In this document: positions 26,357-35,332 of the stretch, one piece after another | How the letters are laid out: every line of letters begins with the position of its first letter | Numbering within the stretch: position 1 is the stretch's first letter | NCBI GenBank assembly: GCA_963677215.1 | Contig: OY781919.1 | Coordinates: 1,116,001 to 1,180,000 of the forward strand | Source: G963676795 sp963677215 | GTDB taxonomy: Bacteria > Desulfobacterota > Desulfuromonadia > Desulfuromonadales > Geopsychrobacteraceae | DNA: 64,000 nt | Direction of reading: 5' to 3' | The notes under the pieces: model-generated | The model's input: only the letters and a program-made list of their open reading frames with translations | Told to the model about the DNA's origin: nothing | Databases searched by the model: none | Made by a program: the position numbers and the translations under genes

Positions 26357-26998
26357 CTAATTTGACCGGCCAACGCCTTTACGCGGACAGAGTTCGATCA
26401 CTGGACAACGGCTGCAGACCGGCGTCGGCGCTTTACAGCAGCTCCGGCCATGGGCTATCAGAATATGACTGCTCTGAGTCCAGTCCTCACGGGGAAGAAG
26501 TTTCATCAGCTCCTGCTCAATACGTACTGGATCGCTAGAAACTGTCCAGCCGAAACGGCCGGACAGGCGCTTGACATGAGTATCGACAACCATACCGGGA
26601 ATTCCGAAGGCATTGCCCAGCACGACATTGGCGGTCTTGCGACCGACCCCGTTGAGTGCGACAAGTGATTCCAGATCCTGCGGCACCTGCCCCTGATGAA
26701 GGTTGAGGATCTGCTGGGCACAGAGAATCAGATTTTGCGCCTTGTTGCGGAAAAAACCGGTCGAGCGGATCAGTTCTTCTACCTCGCCCTGAGTGGCCTG
26801 CGCCATCTCTACAGGTGAGGGGAACTCTTTGAACAGCTGCTGCGTGACGATGTTGACTCTGACATCGGTACACTGGGCCGAAAGAATGGTCGCAACCAGA
26901 AGTTGCCAAGGGTTCTGATAATTGAGCGCACAATGGGCATCGGGATACAGGTCATCCAGAGCTCTGAGTAGTTGGAGTGCTTTTTCCTTTTTTTTCAT
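26357..26998 (-). CDS. nth: Endonuclease III
   Basis: DNA glycosylase/AP lyase that removes oxidised pyrimidines. The 213-aa protein has the helix-hairpin-helix LNGVGRKTANVVLGNAFG with the catalytic Lys, the catalytic Asp in VDTHVKRLSGRFG, and a C-terminal [4Fe-4S] site, CX6CX2CX5C, in CKAPTPVCSRCPVIELC. It starts 6 bases after the stop of the EEP-like gene and is probably cotranscribed with it. Confidence 0.96.
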   Translation of the reverse strand: MKKKEKALQLLRALDDLYPDAHCALNYQNPWQLLVATILSAQCTDVRVNIVTQQLFKEFPSPVEMAQATQGEVEELIRSTGFFRNKAQNLILCAQQILNLHQGQVPQDLESLVALNGVGRKTANVVLGNAFGIPGMVVDTHVKRLSGRFGWTVSSDPVRIEQELMKLLPREDWTQSSHILIAHGRSCCKAPTPVCSRCPVIELCPRKGVGRSN

Positions 26999-27004
26999 CT
27001 CACT

Positions 27005-27013
27005 TTATCCACA
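27005..27013. promoter_or_regulatory. Consensus DnaA box at the EEP-like/nth junction
   Basis: TTATCCACA overlaps the stop codon of the EEP-like gene, just upstream of nth. A perfect match to the E. coli consensus, about 10 kb from the dnaA locus. A single 9-mer can occur by chance. Confidence 0.3.
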
Positions 27014-27748
27014 GACCGGATTTGGCTGTTTGGCTGGAAGTCTGGTTTTCTCCCTGATCTTTACAGCGATCCGCGTGTTCCGGGTTTCGACATTAAGCAC
27101 CAGGGGCAGATGGGTCGAGGCCTGTTTGGCTTCCCGAGTCATGACGACCTTACCCGATACGGCACGGATCGGTCCTCGAAAATAGACTCTGTCGCGGGCA
27201 AAAACTGGTAATTGCACAGGAAAATTGGCTCTCCAGAAAGGTAGGCCTGCGCGCCTGAGGTGCTCATTAAGACGTATCTGTCCGCCCCCCCACAGTGACA
27301 GTCCGAAATCGCCGGCAACGATGACCGGACCCGTCAATGCAGTATTGCCGAGCAGATAATCGGCCAGAAGAACGCGCAACTGCTCCCGGCGCTGCCAGGG
27401 ATCAAAGGAAAGAGAGAGGTTAAACAGATGAAGCCGTTCGTCATTGCAGATCAGTTCCGCCTTGACGCAGCGCGATCCATAACCGAGAGGAACGGCCTGG
27501 ACGTTTTTTAATGGATAACACGACAGATAAGCACATTCTCCCTCTGCATCGGGCCCGTAGGCATCCATCCCGACCTGTTCAGCCAGTCGTTTGACCGAGG
27601 TTTCTCCAATAACGGAGCCGATCTTCTGCAAAAAGACCAGTTCGGGTTTTTCACAGCGGATGATCTCACCACAACGCTCTGGTGCAACGACCCCGGAAGC
27701 ATCTTTTCCGCCGTTGATAAAGTAAGTCATAATCCGGTAAATCGACAT
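27005..27748 (-). CDS. EEP-fold protein with degenerate active site
   Basis: A 247-aa protein of endonuclease/exonuclease/phosphatase fold, judged by the order and spacing of its blocks. The family's catalytic residues are changed: the Asn of the first block (normally YNIHGG) is lost in RIMTYFINGG, the Glu of LQE is Lys in FLQKIG, the GDFN block reads GDFGLS, and the final SDH reads STHLP. Hydrolytic activity is therefore doubtful. It may be a binding protein or may use other residues. It is encoded immediately upstream of nth, so the pair may be linked to DNA repair, but this is only inferred from position. Confidence 0.65.
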   Translation of the reverse strand: MSIYRIMTYFINGGKDASGVVAPERCGEIIRCEKPELVFLQKIGSVIGETSVKRLAEQVGMDAYGPDAEGECAYLSCYPLKNVQAVPLGYGSRCVKAELICNDERLHLFNLSLSFDPWQRREQLRVLLADYLLGNTALTGPVIVAGDFGLSLWGGGQIRLNEHLRRAGLPFWRANFPVQLPVFARDRVYFRGPIRAVSGKVVMTREAKQASTHLPLVLNVETRNTRIAVKIREKTRLPAKQPNPVCG

Positions 27749-27984
27749 CTTCGACTCTTTCGTCTGAAGTTGAGTTTGTTTTCATCCGGAAATGGCCCTT
27801 TTCCGCTGTGGCAGTGTCAATCTGCGGGCTTGCTTGTGCGGCGTATAGTATTACCCCTACGCGCAACCCCTTGATTTCCTAGCCACAACGAAAAAATTCT
27901 CGTTTCCAATCTGAAAACCTACGCATTGCCCACCGGAGTTTCCGGATGGCAACGAGTTAGAGTCTCCCGGTCAATGTCTTATTA
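27749..27984. other. Intergenic region with a REP-like hairpin
   Basis: About 236 bases between two minus-strand genes. It contains the hairpin listed separately at 27926-27952 and otherwise AT/GC-mixed sequence with no open frame. The promoter of the EEP-like/nth pair is expected here. Confidence 0.4.
27926..27952. repeat. REP-like hairpin
   Basis: TTGCC..CCGGA (27926-27937) pairs with TCCGG..GGCAA (27941-27952), with two central mismatches and a 3-base loop. On the minus strand the flanks read CTCGTTGCCA...TGGGCAATGCG, which resembles the widespread GTTCCCA...TGGGAATGC repeat of Geobacter relatives as I remember it. Confidence 0.4.
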
Positions 27985-28545
27985 TCACTCAATTCTGCGC
28001 ACTGATTCAATGATCACAGGCTGGGCTGGGTAATTCTGAAAGGGGCCCATGCGTGTGGTCTTGACCTTGGCGATCTTCTCAACAACTTCCATCCCGTCGA
28101 CAACCTGGCCAAAAACAGCATAACCATAGGTCTGTGGCGTTGTTCCGCGATTGTCGAGAAAAGCGTTATCTACCAGGTTGATAAAAAACTGGCTGGTCGC
28201 GCTGTCGACAACATTTGTCCGGGCCATGGCGATAGTCCCTTTGAAGTTTTTCAGACCGTTGGTCGCTTCGTTTTTGATCGGGGCGGCCGTCTGCTTACGC
28301 TGATTCTGAACGTCAAAGCCACCGCCCTGAACCATGAATCCATCGATGATCCGGTGAAAGATCGTTCCGTCATAAAATTTCTGATCGACGTACGAAAGAA
28401 AATTAGCCACGGATTCAGGGGCCTTTTTGTCATCTAACTCGATCCTGATGACTCCCACATTGGTCTTCATCTCAACCTTTTGACCGGCAACAGCAGCGAC
28501 AGCAAGCAATTGAAAAATCAATGTAAACAAAACCGCTATTCTCAT
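27985..28545 (-). CDS. Exported cyclophilin-type peptidyl-prolyl isomerase
   Basis: Catalyses cis-trans isomerisation of proline bonds. The 186-aa protein has a signal peptide (IAVLFTLIFQLLAVAAVA), so it acts in the periplasm. Core motifs FHRIIDGFMVQGG, GTIAMART, SQFFINL and VFGQVVDGMEVV are those of the PpiA/PpiB group. It lies 13 bases after gpsA in the same direction and is likely the last gene of the dnaA-gyrA-gpsA strand run. Confidence 0.94.
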   Translation of the reverse strand: MRIAVLFTLIFQLLAVAAVAGQKVEMKTNVGVIRIELDDKKAPESVANFLSYVDQKFYDGTIFHRIIDGFMVQGGGFDVQNQRKQTAAPIKNEATNGLKNFKGTIAMARTNVVDSATSQFFINLVDNAFLDNRGTTPQTYGYAVFGQVVDGMEVVEKIAKVKTTRMGPFQNYPAQPVIIESVRRIE

Positions 28546-28558
28546 CTTCTCCTCCAGG

Positions 28559-29572
28559 TTACTGACAGACTTTTTCTGCCTTGAGATCTCTCAGCATCAG
28601 ATCATTGACAGCCTTCTGTGGTTCCTTGTGGCAATAGAGTATTTCGTACATCTGCTCGATGATGGGAACTTCTACGCCCTGTTTCGAAGCCAGCTGATAG
28701 GCGGAAAGGGTTGTTTTGACCCCTTCAGCGATCATCTGCATGCCATCAAGAATCTCATCGAGTTTGCGACCGCGTCCCAGTTCGATACCGACAGTCCGGT
28801 TACGTGACAGGTCGCCGGTACAGGTCAGGACCAGGTCACCCATGCCTGCCAGGCCGGCAAAGGTATCGGCCTGCCCGCCCAACTTGAGGCCGAGCCGGGT
28901 CATCTCGGCAAGCCCCCTGGTAATCAGGGCCGCCCTGGTATTGTGGCCGAATCCCAGACCATCGGCAACCCCTGCAGCCAGAGCGATGACATTTTTCATC
29001 GCACCGCCAAGCTCGACGCCCACGATGTCGTTAGAGGTATAGACCCGGAATCGATCTGTGCTGAAAATCTGCTGAATCTGTTCTGCGACGGCATATTCAC
29101 GGGCCGCGGCGACAACGGCAGTAGGCATGCCGAGGCTCACCTCACGGGCAAAAGAAGGCCCGGAAACAAAGCCGATTCTGGTGTGAAAACGCTGAGGGAG
29201 AACCTCTTCAAACACCTGGGATAGCAGCATCAGACTGTCATTTTCAATCCCCTTGGAGGCTGACAGAACCAATGCCTCTGGTGTCAGATGGGGCAGAGCC
29301 TGCTCCAGAACCCTGCGAGTAACCTGCGAAGGAGTGACAAAAAGCACGACCTCTTTGCCGTTTACCGCTCTGGCCAGATCATTATCAACACCAAGCTGCT
29401 CTGCCAGTTTGAACTCCGGCAGATAAATATCGTTGACACCTGTCGTCTGCATTCTTTCGGCGAGATCTTTTTCAAAACACCAGAGGGTTACTCGGTGGCC
29501 TTTGTTCGCCAAAAGATTCGCCAGGGTAGTTCCCCAGCTTCCCGCACCGATAACGGCAATATTCGATGACAT
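28559..29572 (-). CDS. gpsA: NAD(P)-dependent glycerol-3-phosphate dehydrogenase
   Basis: Makes sn-glycerol 3-phosphate from dihydroxyacetone phosphate for phospholipid synthesis. The 337-aa chain has the dinucleotide-binding GAGSWGTTLANLLANKGH, the catalytic-lysine region VGVELGGAMKNVIALAAGVA and LAGMGDLVLTCTGDLSRNR, all standard for GpsA. It starts 10 bases after the TPR gene stop. Confidence 0.97.
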   Translation of the reverse strand: MSSNIAVIGAGSWGTTLANLLANKGHRVTLWCFEKDLAERMQTTGVNDIYLPEFKLAEQLGVDNDLARAVNGKEVVLFVTPSQVTRRVLEQALPHLTPEALVLSASKGIENDSLMLLSQVFEEVLPQRFHTRIGFVSGPSFAREVSLGMPTAVVAAAREYAVAEQIQQIFSTDRFRVYTSNDIVGVELGGAMKNVIALAAGVADGLGFGHNTRAALITRGLAEMTRLGLKLGGQADTFAGLAGMGDLVLTCTGDLSRNRTVGIELGRGRKLDEILDGMQMIAEGVKTTLSAYQLASKQGVEVPIIEQMYEILYCHKEPQKAVNDLMLRDLKAEKVCQ

Positions 29573-29582
29573 CGGTTATCCC

Positions 29583-30461
29583 CTATTCCTTTGCTGCAAT
29601 TCTCTTTTCGAGATGTTCAATTTTTTCTCTTAACAGGGCAGGGCGAGAAAAGTCCTCGATCGCCCGGTACTTCTGCAATGCATCATGGAGTTTGCCCTGC
29701 TCCTCAAAAAGGCTGGCCAGATTGTATTCCACTTCGCTACGATAGCGGCTTTGCGGATATTCCTCTACAAGTTTTGTCCAGGCTGCCTGCGCTGCAGGGT
29801 AACGCTTTTCAAGCAGAGCAAGCCCTCCTTTGCGATAGAGTGCTTCATCGACCAGCTGGCTTGAGGGATAAAATTCAAGCAGGTTTTCTAGTTCGATCCG
29901 CGCCTGGGTATAGTTTTCCAGGTGAAAATAACAGTCGGCAATTTCGTAAAGGTATTGGTCCGCTTGAGGATCTGAATCCTGATAGAGCTGCTGATAGTAG
30001 ACAATCGCCTGAGAATAGTCGCGTAGCGAATACTTGAAGATCCGTGCAGCTTCCTCCTGCGCGGCATGAAGCAGGTGGCTTTGCGGGTAATCATGCTCCA
30101 GAGTCAGGTAACTTATCAGCGCCTGACGCACGTCCCTCAGATCATATTGCCAGAGCTTACCGATTCGGTAGAGCGCTTCTTCAGCCTGTGCCGAATGAGG
30201 GTAATCGGCAACGATCTTCTGGTATGTTTTGCTCGCTTCGCTCAGCTGCTGATGCACTTCCTGCCTGGTGCCCCGTTCAAGCAACTTCTGTGGAACCGCT
30301 GACCATTGGTGAATGAATCCGTAGTAAACACCAATGGCCAGCACAATGACAATCAGAACAATCCGCAGACCGTTCCAGAGTGCCTTATTCTTCCGATTCG
30401 TCTCCCGCCTCTGATTCCTGAGCTCCTGCTTCAATTGCTTCTTCAGCTTGTTCAGACTCAT
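29583..30461 (-). CDS. Membrane-anchored TPR protein overlapping gyrA
   Basis: A 292-aa protein. The N-terminus is highly basic (KLKKQLKQELRNQRRETNRK), followed by one membrane helix (GLRIVLIVIVLAIGVYYGFI) and then five or six tetratricopeptide repeats with the A..YR.G pattern (for example AEEALYRIGKLWQYDLRDVR). The layout resembles YbgF/BamD-like envelope proteins. ATG 30461 is chosen because AAGGA lies 8 bases upstream. The first 77 bases lie within the end of gyrA in another frame. Its role is unknown; a periplasmic scaffold is likely. Confidence 0.8.
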   Translation of the reverse strand: MSLNKLKKQLKQELRNQRRETNRKNKALWNGLRIVLIVIVLAIGVYYGFIHQWSAVPQKLLERGTRQEVHQQLSEASKTYQKIVADYPHSAQAEEALYRIGKLWQYDLRDVRQALISYLTLEHDYPQSHLLHAAQEEAARIFKYSLRDYSQAIVYYQQLYQDSDPQADQYLYEIADCYFHLENYTQARIELENLLEFYPSSQLVDEALYRKGGLALLEKRYPAAQAAWTKLVEEYPQSRYRSEVEYNLASLFEEQGKLHDALQKYRAIEDFSRPALLREKIEHLEKRIAAKE

Positions 30462-32898
30462 CAGCGTTGTCCTTTTCAGCCAGCTTGGCAACAGAAACGA
30501 TGAACTCGTCCTCTTCCAGGACCATCATCCGGACCCCTTGGGTATTACGTCCGATTGAACGGAAGTTTTTGACTGCGGTTCTGAGCAGTTTGCCACGGTT
30601 GGTGATGAACATCAGGTCGGAATCTTCATCGACCATCTTGATATCGACAACTCGACCGTTACGCTCGCTGGTCTTGATGGTGATGATCCCTTTGCCGCCA
30701 CGGCTCTGAACACGATATTCCTCGATATCGGTACGTTTGCCATAGCCGTTTTCGGTGATGGTCACCAATGCCAGAGAGGTGCTGTCGGTCACTGACTGCA
30801 GGCCGATGACCTCATCATCCCCTTCCAGGTTCATACCCCGGACACCACGGGCCGGCCGGCCCATCGGCCGCACGTCACTTTCCGGGAAGCGGATCGACTT
30901 GCCGTTACGGGTGGCGAGCAGCAGATCACGCTTGCCATCGGTCAGACGGGCCTCGATCAGATGATCGTCCTCATCGATGGTCAGTGCAATGATCCCGCCG
31001 CTGCGCGGGTTGGAGTAGGCCATCAGTTCGGTCTTCTTGATAATCCCCTTGGCTGTTGCAGTGACGATATATTTTCCTTCTTCAAAGGTTTTGACCGGCA
31101 GAATGGTAGTAACCTTTTCCTCCGGAGCCAACTGCAGCAGGTTGACGATCGCCTTACCGCGCGAAGCACGGCCGCCCTGTGGTATTTCATGGACTTTAAG
31201 CCAGTAAACCTTCCCCAGGTCAGTAAAGATCAAAACGTAAGAATGGGTCGAAGCGATGAACAGATTTTCAACGAAATCCTCTTCCTTCGGCTTGATGCCG
31301 CTCTTTCCTTTGCCTCCGCGGCGCTGGGCACGGTAGAGGGAGACCGCATTGCGTTTGATGTAACCACCGTGGGTGACGGTAACAACCATATCCTCTTCGA
31401 CGATCATGTCCTCGAGAGTCAGGTCGGCGCTTCTGTCGAGGATTTCGGTACGACGCGGATTGGAGAACTTGTCCTTTACCTCGAGTAGTTCCTCTTTGAT
31501 AATCTTGAGAATCTCGACCTCGCTGGCCAGAATCTCCTTAAGGCGTGCGATCAGAGCGAGGATTTCCCGCAGCTCTTCGAGGATCTTTTCCTGCTCCAGA
31601 CCAGTCAGACGATGGAGACGCATGTTGAGAATTTCCTGCGCCTGAATCTCGGAGAAACCGAAGCGCCCCATCAGGCTGACTTTAGCTTCGGCCGGTGTCT
31701 TGCTCGATTTGATGATCTGGATGACTTCGTCCAGGTTATCCAGGGCGATCTTGAAGCCCTGCAGGATATGCTCTCTGGCTTCGGCTTTTTTCAGCTCGAA
31801 GATACAACGCCGGGTGACAATCTCACGGCGGTGGTCAATGAAACTGTTGAGAACTTCTCGCAGGGTCAGAATCTTCGGCTGGCCGGAGACAATCGCCAGC
31901 ATGATGATGCCGAAAGAGGACTGCATCGCTGTCATCTTGTAGAGCTGGTTGATGATGACGCCTGGCACGGTGTCCTTTTTCAGCTCGATGACGATGCGCA
32001 TGCCGTCACGGTCCGATTCATCGCGCAGATCGGAAATGCCCTCGATCTTCTTCTCCTTGACCAGATCGGCCATCTTCTCGATCAGCTTGGCCTTGTTGAC
32101 CTGGTAGGGAATCTCTGTGACGACAATGGCTTCACGGCCGCTGCGTCGATCGACCTCGACAATGGCCCGGGCCCGCATCTGAACGATACCGCGACCGGTA
32201 AGATAGGCTTCCTTGATCCCTTCGCGGCCGTTGATAAAACCGGCAGTCGGAAAATCAGGGCCAGGAATGATCTCGATCAGCTCTTCATCACCCAAACGTG
32301 GGTCATCGATCAGGGCAACCAGACCATTGATAACTTCACCCAGGTTATGAGGTGGAATCTTGGTCGCCATGCCGACCGCGATCCCTTCCGAACCGTTGAC
32401 CAGCAGGTTAGGGAACTTACAGGGGAGAACCAGCGGTTCTTCCAGAGAGTCATCGTAGTTCGGACCGTAGTCGACCGTCTCTTTTTCGATGTCGGCCAAC
32501 AGTTCATGGGCCAACTTGTCCATGCGGATTTCAGTATAACGCATCGCTGCAGCGGAGTCGCCATCGATAGAGCCGAAGTTGCCCTGGCCATCGACCAGAG
32601 GATGACGCATAGAAAAATCCTGAGCCATACGGACAATGGTGTCATATACGGCACTGTCACCATGAGGATGGTACTTACCGATGACATCACCGACGACACG
32701 CGCCGATTTCTTATATGGCTTATTGTAATCGTTGCCGAGATCATGCATGGCGTAAAGAATCCGGCGGTGGACCGGTTTCAGGCCGTCCCGGACATCCGGC
32801 AGGGCACGTCCGACAATAACACTCATGGCATAGTCCATATAGGACTTGCGCATCTCGTCAACAATGTTGACGGTCACTTTGTTCTGTTCAGTCAGCAT
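30385..32898 (-). CDS. gyrA: DNA gyrase subunit A
   Basis: Breaks and rejoins DNA to introduce negative supercoils with GyrB. The 837-aa protein has the catalytic Tyr121 in AAMRYTEIR and the quinolone region HPHGDSAVYDTIVRM with Ser82. Its C-terminal domain has the pinwheel repeats, including the QRRGGKGKSG gyrase-box-like motif. It ends in a long acidic tail (SEQAEEAIEAGAQESEAGDE). The end overlaps the TPR gene by 77 bases. It follows gyrB after 35 bases. Confidence 0.97.
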   Translation of the reverse strand: MLTEQNKVTVNIVDEMRKSYMDYAMSVIVGRALPDVRDGLKPVHRRILYAMHDLGNDYNKPYKKSARVVGDVIGKYHPHGDSAVYDTIVRMAQDFSMRHPLVDGQGNFGSIDGDSAAAMRYTEIRMDKLAHELLADIEKETVDYGPNYDDSLEEPLVLPCKFPNLLVNGSEGIAVGMATKIPPHNLGEVINGLVALIDDPRLGDEELIEIIPGPDFPTAGFINGREGIKEAYLTGRGIVQMRARAIVEVDRRSGREAIVVTEIPYQVNKAKLIEKMADLVKEKKIEGISDLRDESDRDGMRIVIELKKDTVPGVIINQLYKMTAMQSSFGIIMLAIVSGQPKILTLREVLNSFIDHRREIVTRRCIFELKKAEAREHILQGFKIALDNLDEVIQIIKSSKTPAEAKVSLMGRFGFSEIQAQEILNMRLHRLTGLEQEKILEELREILALIARLKEILASEVEILKIIKEELLEVKDKFSNPRRTEILDRSADLTLEDMIVEEDMVVTVTHGGYIKRNAVSLYRAQRRGGKGKSGIKPKEEDFVENLFIASTHSYVLIFTDLGKVYWLKVHEIPQGGRASRGKAIVNLLQLAPEEKVTTILPVKTFEEGKYIVTATAKGIIKKTELMAYSNPRSGGIIALTIDEDDHLIEARLTDGKRDLLLATRNGKSIRFPESDVRPMGRPARGVRGMNLEGDDEVIGLQSVTDSTSLALVTITENGYGKRTDIEEYRVQSRGGKGIITIKTSERNGRVVDIKMVDEDSDLMFITNRGKLLRTAVKNFRSIGRNTQGVRMMVLEEDEFIVSVAKLAEKDNADESEQAEEAIEAGAQESEAGDESEE

Positions 32899-32933
32899 CT
32901 ATTCCTCCAAACTTCCAAACTGGAAGTCATGAA

Positions 32934-35324
32934 TTAAACGTCAAGGTTGACAACATTCAGGGCATTCATCTCGATGAATTCGCGGCGCGGTTCAACCTGA
33001 TCTCCCATCAGCACGGTAAAGATCTCGTCGGCACGGACTGCGTCTTCGATCGTGACCTGCAACAGAACCCGTTTTTCCGCATCCATGGTGGTCTCCCACA
33101 GCTGCTCAGGATTCATTTCGCCAAGTCCTTTATAACGCTGGATATACTGGCCTTTTTTTGCTTTTGCCAGGAAGTTTTCGAGCAGTTCCTGACGATCTCT
33201 GATCTCCTCGTTTTCTTTACCTTCAGCCACCAGAAAGGCGGATCCGGTCTGACAGATATCTTCAACCTGTTTGTAGGCCTGGAGAAGCAGTTTGTATTCG
33301 TGTGATGACATGACTTCGACAGTCTGACGATCGATACGTGCATGCAGGTTACCGAAAGTGACCAGAATCCGGTCCGGATCGGTAAGAACCTCGAACTTGG
33401 CTCCGTTATCAAGGGCTCTGAGCTGTTCCGCCAAGGGTTCAAGGCTGGCTTCATCAGCATAGCCATTGCGGATCTTCCCCTGCATTAACATATTCAGAAT
33501 AGCGGCAGGTACCCCACGGTTGACGATCTTGTCGAAATGCTGGTTGTATTCGATGATATTACGCAAGGTTGGAATGATCTGCTTACCACGCAGGATCTTT
33601 TTCCCCCCCTCAAGCTCAACGGCATAGCCTTCTGTTCCCTCTTCGAGCAGATAATCGAGCAGGGCATCATCATCTTTGAGATAGATCTCTTTTCTGCCTT
33701 TCTTGACCTTGTAAAGCGGCGGCTGAGCGATGTAAAGATGTCCACGCTCAACGATTTCAGGCATCTGCCTGAAGAAGAAGGTGAGCAGCAGGGTACGGAT
33801 GTGCGAGCCGTCGACATCCGCGTCGGTCATGATGATGATTCTGTGATAGCGCAGTTTGGAAACGTCAAAATCTTCCTTGCCTATCCCGGTCCCCATTGCC
33901 GTGATCAGGGTTCTGATCTCATTAGAGGTCAGCAGCTTGTCAAAACGAGCTTTTTCGACATTAAGAATCTTACCCTTGAGTGGAAGTATCGCCTGATAAC
34001 GCCGGTCACGCCCTTGTTTGGCGCTCCCGCCCGCAGAATCACCCTCAACCAGATATATTTCACACAAAGCCGGATCTTTTTCCTGGCAGTCAGCCAGCTT
34101 GCCTGGTAGTGACAGACCGTCAAGAACTCCCTTACGCCGGGTCAGATCACGGGCCTTGCGCGCCGCTTCACGGGCTCTGGCCGCTTCAATTCCCTTTTCC
34201 AGGATTTTTTTCGCGACCTGTGGATTTTCTTCAAGAAAAATAGCAAGTTGTTCATTCATCAAGGTTTCTACAAAACCTTTAATATCTGAGTTACCCAGTT
34301 TGGTTTTGGTCTGACCTTCAAATTGCGGATCAGGAAGCTTGACCGATATGACCGCAGCGATACCTTCGCGCAGATCATCACCGGAAATACTGACTTTGAC
34401 ATTTTTCAGCAGGTTGTTCGCTGTGGCATAGGCGTTCATCGTTCTGGTCAGAGCAGCTCTAAAACCACTCAGATGAGTGCCACCTTCGTGGGTATTGATG
34501 TTGTTGGCAAAAGTAAAAATCTTTTCATCATAGCTGTCGTTATATTGAATGGCGATTTCTATCTCTGCGTTGTTTTTTATCCCTTTGAAGTAAATAGGCA
34601 TAGAATGTAAAGCACTTTTTGCCCGATTGAGATATTCAACAAAAGAACGAATACCGCCTTCGTAGATGAATTCGTAGCTTTTTTCAGAGCGATCATCAGT
34701 TATCTGGATTTTTACTCCAGCATTTAAAAATGCCAGTTCACGTAAACGTTGAGAAAGGGTCTCAAAAGAAAATTCTGTGGTTTCGAAAATTTCATCGTCA
34801 GGCCAGAAAGTGATCTTGGTACCGCGCTTGATCGTGTCACCATCGATGGACAAGGGAGCCTGAGGGACACCACGCATATAACTTTGACGATGAATCTTGC
34901 CATCACGTCTGATTTCAAGTTCAAGGCGCTTAGACAACGCGTTGACAACAGAAACACCAACACCATGTAGACCACCGGATACCTTGTAGGCACCTTCGCC
35001 TTCATCATTGAACTTACCACCAGCGTGTAGAACTGTCATGACGACTTCAGCTGCCGATTTGTTCTGCTTTTCGTGCATTTCAACCGGTATTCCACGACCG
35101 TTATCTTCTACAGTAACGGAATTATCTTCATGGATCGTAACGTTAACTTCGTCACAGTAACCGGCCAGAGCTTCGTCGATAGAATTATCGACGACCTCGT
35201 AAACCAGGTGATGTAACCCCTGAACAGCTGTCGAACCGATATACATAGCCGGTCTCTTACGTACAGCTTCCAACCCCTCAAGGACTTGAATACTCTCTGC
35301 TCCGTAATTTTTTTCTTCAGCCAT
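32934..35324 (-). CDS. gyrB: DNA gyrase subunit B
   Basis: ATPase subunit of gyrase. The 796-aa length fits standard GyrB. Visible are the GHKL motifs (EVVDNSIDEALAGYCDEV, VEDNGRGIPV, GGLHGVGVSVVNALS), the TOPRIM block YLVEGDSAGGSAKQGRDR with ILNVEKAR, and IIIMTDADVDGSHIRTLLLT, then the GyrA-binding C-terminus with YKGLGEMNPEQLWETTMD. It begins 8 bases after recF. Base composition changes sharply at this junction. Confidence 0.98.
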   Translation of the reverse strand: MAEEKNYGAESIQVLEGLEAVRKRPAMYIGSTAVQGLHHLVYEVVDNSIDEALAGYCDEVNVTIHEDNSVTVEDNGRGIPVEMHEKQNKSAAEVVMTVLHAGGKFNDEGEGAYKVSGGLHGVGVSVVNALSKRLELEIRRDGKIHRQSYMRGVPQAPLSIDGDTIKRGTKITFWPDDEIFETTEFSFETLSQRLRELAFLNAGVKIQITDDRSEKSYEFIYEGGIRSFVEYLNRAKSALHSMPIYFKGIKNNAEIEIAIQYNDSYDEKIFTFANNINTHEGGTHLSGFRAALTRTMNAYATANNLLKNVKVSISGDDLREGIAAVISVKLPDPQFEGQTKTKLGNSDIKGFVETLMNEQLAIFLEENPQVAKKILEKGIEAARAREAARKARDLTRRKGVLDGLSLPGKLADCQEKDPALCEIYLVEGDSAGGSAKQGRDRRYQAILPLKGKILNVEKARFDKLLTSNEIRTLITAMGTGIGKEDFDVSKLRYHRIIIMTDADVDGSHIRTLLLTFFFRQMPEIVERGHLYIAQPPLYKVKKGRKEIYLKDDDALLDYLLEEGTEGYAVELEGGKKILRGKQIIPTLRNIIEYNQHFDKIVNRGVPAAILNMLMQGKIRNGYADEASLEPLAEQLRALDNGAKFEVLTDPDRILVTFGNLHARIDRQTVEVMSSHEYKLLLQAYKQVEDICQTGSAFLVAEGKENEEIRDRQELLENFLAKAKKGQYIQRYKGLGEMNPEQLWETTMDAEKRVLLQVTIEDAVRADEIFTVLMGDQVEPRREFIEMNALNVVNLDV

Positions 35325-35332
35325 AAAACCCC

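Noticed and set aside
31612..32937. Long open frame (441 codons) opposite gyrA
   Set aside because: It lies wholly antisense to gyrA, a gene with clear catalytic motifs. Its translation has no recognisable motifs and is a by-product of gyrA codon use.
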